Positions 56,354 through 64,000 of a stretch of DNA of 64,000 nt are shown here, piece by piece. This DNA is from Triplophysa rosa (Eukaryota > Chordata > Actinopteri > Cypriniformes > Nemacheilidae). How positions within the stretch are numbered: position 1 is the first letter of the stretch; each line of letters starts with the position of its first letter. The position numbers and the translations under genes were made by a program. Below the pieces are notes generated by a model. It was not told the DNA's origin and did no database searches. It saw nothing but the letters and a program-made list of their open reading frames with translations. The stretch is taken from assembly GCF_024868665.1 (NCBI RefSeq), contig NC_079901.1, positions 7,870,592 to 7,934,591 on the forward strand, in the 5' to 3' direction.

Positions 56354-57162
56354 AGCCTTCACCAGAGATCACCGTCTTTAAATGAGATGGTGTGGCATGT
56401 TGAGGCCTCTGGTTTAAGGGTTGGTGGGTATAGCGCAAGCTTCTCTTCATCTACGCATAAATCTTTCGCCTTTTACTAAAGATTTCCGTGGTGGGAAACC
56501 ATTGCGAGTTTGTCATATTTTTGGGTGCTCTGGTTACAGCAGAGCAGCATATGGTTGTTCAAAAGCAGAGAGTCTCAGTTTGTCGTGGGCATGCGAAACC
56601 ACAGCTAAGCAAATGGACACACAGCTTACGTTGGGCAAAGAAAATAACAAAAACAAAAAAATGTGTTGACTGCAATATGACAACAAAGTGGTAGTTTTAA
56701 GCAACTGATTCGAATATGGAGAGGCTGTTTTAAGTTTGAGCCAGCTGCTTATTGTCTGTCAATACAGAATTAAATTCAAAGTAACACTCCCCGTCAGCGA
56801 ATCGAACCCCAGTCTTCCGCGTGATAGGCAGAGATACTGTCCACTATACTAACGAGAAATACACGTTGGTAGAACAGCACGAACTCGGCACGGCAACTGG
56901 CTCCAAACGGCCAATCGAATGGCTATTGCCTAACAGAAACGAGTAAGAGGCAGGGAAAGGACAAATTAAGAGAAAAAAACACTTTTCCAAGCAGGCGAAG
57001 CCATGGAACGAGTTGCACTTCAGGTCTTGGGCTGTTTGCAGAAGCAGGGCTGAAGCTTTTGTGAAGCATTGCATTCTTGTGCTGGCTTTCTTTTGCTCTT
57101 CCTAATTGAGATGATCTGGGGAGCCTTCACCAGAGATCACCGTCTTTAAATGAGATGGTGTG
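56354..57162. repeat. 727-bp segment between 41-bp direct repeats
   Basis: 56354-56394 and 57122-57162 appear identical (agccttcaccagagatcacc … gatggtgtg). The first copy abuts the broken end of the second DIRS. The 727 bp between them is unlike the DIRS and includes a tRNA-Asp-like sequence. A 41-bp duplication is too long for a normal transposon footprint, so a tandem or templated duplication during repair is more likely. Confidence 0.75.
56787..56858 (-). tRNA. tRNA-Asp-like gene or pseudogene (anticodon ATC)
   Basis: On the minus strand: TTCTCGTTAGTATAGTGGAC (acceptor 5' side, A box), TCTGC-CTATCAC-GCGGA (anticodon arm), B box GGGGTTCGATTC, ending ACGGGGAG. It lines up with eukaryotic tRNA-Asp along its length. 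Differences from a normal Asp gene: anticodon ATC where GTC is usual, and mismatches in the T stem (…TGGGG…CGCTG). The acceptor stem still pairs with two G-T pairs. It is probably a pseudogene or tRNA-derived repeat. Confidence 0.7.
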
Positions 57163-57676
57163 ATTAAATAGAGTCTATGGGATGGGGTTCAGGTGGAGTG
57201 TAATGATGAGCGTCTAGTGCGGGGTAATCAATGAGGTCAGAGGGGTGCAGTGCATGATGGGACATGTAGTCCTGGGGTTAAAAGTCTGGTGATAGTGAGC
57301 ATGCGTGACGGGGAAGTGGCTTTTGTACGGGGGGCGTGGCTGACGAAGGCGGGGCAAATGTTACATGTTTCAAACAGTATTTGTTCATATAAAAACAGAT
57401 TTCATCTCTTTAATATCACAGTTATTTCTCCTAGACATCAGCCTTACGTCTCCAGTGTCTCAGATATTTCTCATAAGAAAAACACCCCACAAATCAAATA
57501 AAGGTTGAGTGTCAAAAACGATCTCAATGAAAGTCACAAACTGAGCTCATTCCTCTCAAGTCTGAATTCTGAAGTCAATATTATGGAATATTTTAACATG
57601 AGCTCAAACATTTATCATCAAATTGACCAAAGTCCACTTTATCTCTATGTTCATTTTACATTAAATTTTTATCATC
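57163..57676. other. No gene seen
   Basis: 57163-57360 is GC-richer ('gcatgatgggacatgtagtc') and has the look of an LTR or other retroelement fragment, but no ends are found. The rest is AT-rich. Confidence 0.35.
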
Positions 57677-57680
57677 TTAA

Positions 57681-58051
57681 AGGTCCAGTGTACGAAATTT
57701 AGCTGCATCTAGCGGTAAAGTTGTAAATTAGAAACCCACGGATCACTTCACCCCTCCCTTTCGAATACTACGGTGGCTGACACAGGACTAAGATGTCATC
57801 ACATTTTCGCGAATTAAGTATTTACGAAACACACTCTGAGCAGTTTGTCCGTTCAGGGCTACTGTAGAAACAACATGGCAAATTCCATGTAAGGGGACCA
57901 GCGGTGTATTTAGATAGAAATAGCTCATTCTAAGGTAATAAAAACATAATGCTTCATTGTGTAAGGTCTTTATACACCTCTGATGACATATATATGTATA
58001 TTATATTGCATTTCTCTCAATAGATCCTCCAAAAAATTACACATTGGACCT
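57681..58051. mobile_element. TTAA-flanked MITE, 371 bp
   Basis: Tips AGGTCCAGTGTACGAAATTT and, inverted, AGGTCCAATGTGTAATTTTT, with TTAA at 57677-57680 and 58052-58055. A second copy lies inverted at 62856-63132. No coding capacity. Confidence 0.87.
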
Positions 58052-58055
58052 TTAA

Positions 58056-59325
58056 GTCTTTTTAAAATCTACTTTGCTATACAGATGTGCTGAAATAGTG
58101 CTGCACAGCTGCGAATGTATTTATTTTAATGCAAAACACCCATTCTTTGTTTAAAACTGTACATTATTTACGCTGTGTAATAATCAGTGCTGTTTCGTCA
58201 TGGCAGTAGTCATCAAACGATAATTCATTGATCATAATAAATCATAATTGGACAAATTGCTGGGATAATCACTTTATGCATTTTAATAAGCAGTGATGTG
58301 ACTTCAGCATTTGGTCTAGTAATACTGAACAGTCTCAGATCTACAATAGATCGCAGAAATCTTGTGAATTCTTCACAACCATTGCATTCAGACTGGAAAT
58401 TGCAGCATGCAAATTATGTTTAGCACATCATTTGTAGGTGTGTTTGTGTCATTATCTCATTTGCATAATTAAATCATTAACAACAGAGAGGCGCAGCAGC
58501 AAATGCAAATTTATGCCACCATTGCCGAATTGAATTTCACTAAATCCCCCCGGATATTTTACGAAAAACTGATACGCAGCAAGGTCAAACCCCATATCCA
58601 TTCTGCTAAAAAAGGATGACTCCATCATAGATGATATGGCTTGATCTGTTCTGCACAACTTCAAATAAAGTGTCATTTTATTAAACCTCCAACAGGCCAA
58701 CTGGATGACATCAAAACCTGGAGTTAAAAGCACAAGGTGTTATTTGAAGTTCATCTGATTTCAGGTCCCTGACATGCAAAAGCTTCTCTTTTACACACAT
58801 CTAAATCAGAGGAGTGTGAAAGTCTCAGCAAGACATAAAAGATAGCTTTGAGGAAACATACCATAACAGCACGAAGTCAGACTAAGCCAACAGTCTAATC
58901 AAAATTTGTTATAGTCAGAGATATCTATTCAATCTTTTCTATTCCTTTTGAAAAGTAAGAAACTACATTTCAAGCTTGTGACTTCTGAAGACGATGACTA
59001 ATCAGACAGCCTTCTAGAGTTTAATTCAAAGCAAAAGTTTCTCTTCATCAAATTTCACACTTGTTTTTCCAATTTGTAGTAAGAAGTGAGTGAACTTGAA
59101 ACTTTTGCATGTGTAGTGGAGGTATAGTATGTGTATTCCCGGGGGAATGAGAGGTTCGTGCACTAATTCGCCAGCACAGACAAATGCACAAAAATTCTTG
59201 CAAGAACATGTCACTACTGCCCTTCGAAAACCTTGTATCTCCATATTTTGTGCCATAACTCATTATTATTAGTCACCCTTTATGTTTGTCACAGGGTTTT
59301 GCAAATATCTAACCAATAGGTTGTT
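58056..59325. other. No gene seen
   Basis: No recognised feature. Confidence 0.4.
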
Positions 59326-59524
59326 TGCACATGCATAGGCGTAATTTGCGGGTGGATGGGTGGGACATGTCCCCACCACTTATTGGAAGAAATAAAAAAT
59401 ACGGAGTGTCTAATATTTACCGTGCAAGTAACCCGCTTTGTAAGCAGAGGCTATTTACTAACTCCGCCCATCAGTTTCAGATTGGATTAGACAAAATGTA
59501 AGAAAGGCAAACGAAAATCGACTG

Positions 59525-59590
59525 CTCCAGTGGTGTAGAGCGTAAAACATGTGTTACCTACTTCATGTCGTCGTGGGTTCGCGACTGTTG
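59525..59590 (+). repeat. tRNA-like sequence, left
   Basis: 'ccagtggtgtagagcg' (A-box-like) and 'tcgtgggttcgcgactg' (B-box-like) at tRNA spacing. A related A-box-like piece lies inverted near 60171-60186, with a B-box-like piece near 60105-60117. Confidence 0.5.
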
Positions 59591-60100
59591 TTTGCTGAAC
59601 TTTTTCCCTATCACATATCAGATTGTAAAGGTATTTATTTTCAAGAAAATGATGAAAATATTTGAAAATGGCTGTTCAAGTCATACATGTACCAAACATT
59701 TTGCGCATTTGCACATTTTGATTAATTACATTTTGATACTTGATAGAAAACTCCAATAAATAGAAAAAGTCACAACTTTGTAGTTTCATGAGTTCAAAAC
59801 TACATTTAGAAAGTTTGTTGTATATTTGTAGCCTATCTGGCAATGCCCGTAGTAATAATTGAAAATAAGATTTTTTTTAAGATATTATTTTTCTATCTGT
59901 TTCCCCCGTATACTTGAATGTTTGTCCTTATTAGCAGGGGGTTCCCAAACGTTTCAATCCTTGACCCACCGACAGGTATATCTTTGTCAAACACCAAATT
60001 TTTAACATGGGGAAAACACACATTCGTTTCAGTAGTTTTTATTTTAAAAACAAATGGAAGCAGATCTGATATGTGATGTAACAATTTAGAATAGTGAGTT

Positions 60101-60186
60101 CAGCGGATTCGAACCTGCTTCAAGGCAGTGTCAATATTATTTGTCATGCGTCTTTACACCACGTCACGTAACGTTACACCACTGAA
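60101..60186 (-). repeat. tRNA-like sequence, right (inverted)
   Basis: On the minus strand, 'cttcagtggtgtaacg' is followed about 55 bases later by 'gcaggttcgaatccgctg', a good B box. The body has short internal duplications of 'gtggtgtaa'. Confidence 0.5.
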
Positions 60187-60358
60187 GCCGTCGAGTTTTT
60201 ATACTGTTTACTGGAGGAGGAGTCACCTACATTTTTCATGCTTGTGACGCCCATGAATATTCCCAACAAGTTATTACAGAAACAATTTATTAAAGTATTG
60301 TTTGTGTCGTCTTTGTCCCCACCACTTTTCAAAACAAAGTTACGCCACTGTGCACATG

Positions 60359-62851
60359 ACGTCACGGGACTGCGCGAAGTGCCGATGGGGGGCAGCAAGT
60401 GATTTTCTCCTTAGGAATTCACTGTAACAAGCTCAAAATACCTGTGTTTTGCGTAGTTTTTGACTGTAGGCGCCAGAATGGTGTCTTTTTTTTAGAAACG
60501 TCACTTCCTGTCTGTCAATTACGTCACTGGTGTATGTAATTTAGCCAGCATCTTGGGTGTTGGATAGTGATGGAGTAGGGGCTGAGTAGATGGGATGCTC
60601 ACTTTCTGTTGACCATGACATAGTCACAGTTGCATGGTCAATATAGTAACAACGTACCATGAAATTACATTTAAGTTATAGTTTAGGACAGTTTATAGTT
60701 TATGTGAAGTTTTTTATTTGTTTTCATCATCATCTTGTACCAGACCTCAACCTGCAATAAACCTCATCATGTTTTTGACTATGGAACGTGTAAGCTCTCA
60801 AATCCCTCTACTTAGCCTCCAAGCGGCAAAAATGTCGGTCGCTATATTGACTGTTCAAATCGATCAAACCATGAAAGGTGTTTTTATTGTGTAGCAAAAG
60901 TTGATGTTCATTTTTCCATTTCCTAAAAAATATCCATGAACCATGAATTTCTACGTACTATGACTATTTAGAGATTGATTGTTTTTTGAAGTAGAGAATA
61001 TTTTGGGGAAAAAAATGTATAGGCTACTTTACACCCATGCATGCGAGATGAGTCAAATATTGTTTTGCCCGTTTTGCTGTTTCGCATATTAACAAATGTG
61101 GACTAAAAGCCACAAAACTTTGAAACGTAAAAATTGGAAAATGCCAATGGAAATCACTGTCAAGAACAAGCTTAAAACCGCTCACAAAATAAACAATTTT
61201 AACTGGCATTGTTCACTGCTGCCTAATTATTCAATCCTTAATGTCAATGAAAATCACCGTTCAGTCAGTCTGACAAATTACACAGTCGAATTCACCAAGT
61301 CACTTTGACTAAATGAGTCTCTGAGGGAAAACAACTCAAACTAAGCCGTGTAGTCTGTCTTACTGAATGAAAAGGTGAAAGAAAAGTGTTTTCCTTTGAG
61401 GAGCTGTCTGCTGATCTTCTCTGCCGTCCACGACCTCTTGTCTTCCCGCAGCAGTTTACAGGCAGTAGTGTGCGACCCCTCAGTCCCAGCTGATTCGGGT
61501 TTCCACAGCTGTTCGATTTCGTCCTTTTGATGTTTATTTCTGAGAAGTCAGGCATCAAAAAATCATTCCCACTGAAATCGGTGAGCAAGCAGGCCTTTAA
61601 AAATCACTCGCCGCAATATTCATTTTCCTATGAGTTTCAGGATGCAGCGATTTGAAAGAAACGTGCCAAAGCCATACTGGAGATTCTTCTGCCCTTGGGC
61701 TAAGAACATAAATGGCATTTCCTTCAATACAGTAGCTTTGAAAGGCGCTGTAAAGCATCAGATCTTTTGCCAGATAAACGCAGCCCTTTTGAGAAATGGC
61801 TGAGTATGTTTCGGTTGATAAATGGTTGAGTTAGTTTGGGTTGATAAGATCCTCCCAGAGACCAGAAGATTTAGAAGTGCGTGAATTGGACCAGGAGCGA
61901 GAGGAGACAATAAATGAGGTTCGGAAGACTGCAGTTGCCCTTTACGCTCCAATGATAAGACTCTGAAAGCTTTCTTTTACTTGTGTGTTTTTATTGACTT
62001 TTTTATCATAAGTGTGTTGGGTGGATGTAATCTTTACTCATCTCGCTGTGACGTCTTTATTGGCGACTATTCTTTTATATTCAAGCAAATCCAACATTAC
62101 TGGGTACAAACCGTAGACAGCTAAAACACGTTTACAATATTGTATAATTTTGCACGAATTCATAGCGCAGTGCGTCAAACAGCCTGCGGAAAAAATGAAA
62201 TATGGTCTGCAGTCATGTTTGCAGAATGGGACATCAAAGTTAAAGAGGATGGAGATTATTTAGCGAGTAAGAGGATTTAGATAATTGAGTATTTGCGAGA
62301 TGGGGCCGGACGGAAGGCGCTGCATATGCGCCAGCAGATGTTGGAGTGTTTGCTGTTACTACTGGCTGATTGCATGAAGCTTTATTAACACAGATGTTAC
62401 CGGACGAGAAAATGATCAGTGAGCTGAGAAACTGAGCTTACGTTATATCACATTACTTCAGTTACGACCAACTGGTGGTCTCTGAACAAACGGCATTGAC
62501 TTGTCTTTTAGAAAACATCTGGTAAATGTCCGCCGTAGCAGAGCAGTGGGGTCTTCATCACCATTACTGATATCTTCTCACGTATACAATTCATCTAAAG
62601 TTTATTATGATGCCTTTATCTTTTCAAGACAGCCTATATGTTTTAGCGCTTGTTACAGTTTATACAGCAGTTAGTTCCTGTCCTTGATTCTGATTGGTCA
62701 ACAGCTGTGCTTTATTCAAAATAAAACACAGTCATGACCGCTTTATCTAACGATTCTGTGTATTACTACGCACCCTTAGCAACATAAATGAAACATTCTG
62801 TTGCTGTTCACAGTTGATCAGGGACTATTTTTTTGCAGTGGAACAAAGATT
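60359..62851. other. No gene seen
   Basis: No coding, RNA or bounded repeat is recognised. Frames such as 61292-61588 (minus) show no family motif. Confidence 0.4.
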
Positions 62852-62855
62852 TTAA

Positions 62856-63132
62856 AGGTCCAGTGTGTCATTTTTTGGAGGATCTATTGACAGAAATGCA
62901 ATATAATATACATAACTATGACTTCAGAGGTGTATTAAGACCTTACATAATGAAGCGTTATGTCTTAGAATGAGCTATTTCTATCTAAATACACCGCGCG
63001 CGGGTCCTCTTACATGGAATTTACACGTTTGTCCTGTGAGAGCTAACGAAGTGCTTCGGAAGGGAGGGGTTGAGTGAGCCATTGGTTGCAATTTGCACCA
63101 CTAGATGCTGCTTAAATCTCCACACTGCTTCT
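62856..63132. mobile_element. TTAA-flanked MITE, 277 bp, second copy
   Basis: Begins AGGTCCAGTGTGTCATTTTT, matching the right end of the 57681 element inverted, including 'ggaggatctattgacagaaa'. TTAA is at 62852-62855 and 63133-63136. The right tip is decayed and some internal sequence is lost. Confidence 0.82.
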
Positions 63133-63136
63133 TTAA

Positions 63137-63859
63137 GTGATTTTACTTCATGAAAGTGGCATTAATAGTTGCATTAATCAGGCAGGCTCAACATACGGGA
63201 GGTCCTGTCTAATACGGGACGGTTGGCAACCCTAATTATATTAGCCTTTAAAACATTTTAAAAGCTGTAATATACTCGAGGTTAGTGCTTTATTGTGGTT
63301 TATCGTGAGTAAAGCATGTATCCACTTCGCACATATCCCACAGTTGTGTCTTTGGTGATGAAAAAATCCAATCTGATGAAGTCATTTAAAAAGTAAAAGT
63401 ACTTTTGTTTTTCAGTTTATGTTTCAGTTTCTTCTGCGAAAGAAACTTTAAATATTGTCATTAAATATTTGCTTGGTCATGTATAAACCTCACTTGAATT
63501 TGTTCTAGATCATTAAATATGACATTATGGTGACTTGAAAGCCTGAGAGCGTTTTTTTTCTAAAGGAACATTCATGAATAACCGCTGCCTGTGAAGTTAT
63601 TGACAGACTGAGCAACCAGACAGCTGCATTCCATTTTACAAACATAAAACTGAAAACTCAAATAATGGCACAAGGGTCTCAGTCTGTGAATAACTGTATA
63701 GAAAATGTGTGTTGTGTATAATTTGATCAGATTTTCTGACTGACCATAATAAGAATATATGCTGTTCAAAATAAAGGAGCTTAAAAGGTTCTTCACAGCG
63801 ATGCCATAAAAGAACCATTATTGCTTCCACAAAGAACCATTCAGTCAAAGATTCTTTAA
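63137..63859. other. No gene seen; short repeat scraps
   Basis: 63160-63235 ('gggacggttggcaaccct') and 63785-63855 ('aaaagaaccatt', 'aaagaaccattcagtcaaag') look like fragments of dispersed repeats without clear ends. Confidence 0.4.
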
Positions 63860-64000
63860 AGGGGTCATATGGTGAGAATACGTGTTTTTCTGTGTCTTTG
63901 GTGTGTTATAAGTTTCCCATGCATGTATTCGACATGTAAAATTGCAAAAATGAAAGTGTCGGAGCAAAAGATGCATTCTATCTAAAAGCGAATGCTCACC
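63860..64000. mobile_element. TTAA-flanked MITE, cut by the window end
   Basis: TTAA (63856-63859) then AGGGGTCATATGGTGAG. The following sequence is the reverse complement of the right part of the 50336-50875 element ('gtgtcggagcaaaagatgca'). The other end lies beyond the window. Confidence 0.85.

Larger units (their letters stand above)
59334..60350. mobile_element. hAT-like element, 1,017 bp, with tRNA-like pieces
   Basis: Tips CATAGGCGTAATTT and, inverted, CAGTGGCGTAACTTT, flanked by the exact 8-bp duplication TGCACATG (59326-59333 and 60351-60358). Both sides also carry 'gtccccaccactt' near the tips. Inside are two tRNA-like pieces in opposite orientation and, near 59937, a CAGGGGGTTCCCAAACG end like that of the hAT element at 30698. 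No transposase is seen. Confidence 0.82.

Overview
This 64 kb window looks like intergenic, repeat-dense DNA from a teleost fish, most probably a cyprinid. The grounds are an AT-rich background, fish-type L2/CR1 LINE, DIRS-like tyrosine-recombinase retrotransposons, tRNA-derived SINEs, many fish-type MITEs and many short microsatellites. The cyprinid placement is inference from familiar repeat motifs. I found no host protein-coding exon I could support. Every long open reading frame that I can assign belongs to a transposable element; the rest are chance frames in repeats or shadows.

Layout. 1-9 kb: a 3.4 kb palindromic DNA element (about 0.8 kb arms) with an LTR-like sequence in its spacer, then AT-rich single-copy-looking DNA and a MITE. 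9-11.2 kb: a LINE of the L2/CR1 type whose endonuclease region is missing, with a (ATTC)n tail. 12.8-13.8 kb: a minisatellite of about 147 bp units. 14.9-20.1 kb: SINEs and MITEs, some nested. 20.8-27.1 kb: a full-length 6.1 kb DIRS-like element, coding on the minus strand (Gag-like, RT-RNase H, tyrosine recombinase), with inverted terminal repeats and an internal complementary region, inserted in a small hAT-like MITE. 28.8-43.2 kb: MITEs, a 0.74 kb hAT-like element with an exact 8-bp target duplication, a solo LTR with an exact 5-bp duplication, a 1.8 kb palindrome with a 6-bp duplication, a 147-bp hairpin, a Tc1/mariner-type mini-element and a tandem duplication. 45.6-49.6 kb: five elements nested inside one another. 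50.3 kb: a TTAA-flanked MITE. 51.3-56.4 kb: a second, decayed and 3'-truncated DIRS copy (on its own coding strand it lacks the upstream ITR). Its broken end abuts a 727-bp segment bounded by 41-bp direct repeats and holding a tRNA-Asp-like sequence. 57.7-64 kb: more TTAA and hAT-type MITEs.

How the parts work together: the only coherent gene set is that of the DIRS copy at 20.8-26.9 kb. Its Gag-like protein, reverse transcriptase/RNase H and tyrosine recombinase would act with the inverted repeats and the internal complementary region to make a circular intermediate and integrate it without a target-site duplication. That copy carries one apparent frameshift and one nonsense codon in the RT reading frame but otherwise looks recent. 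All other elements look non-autonomous or decayed.
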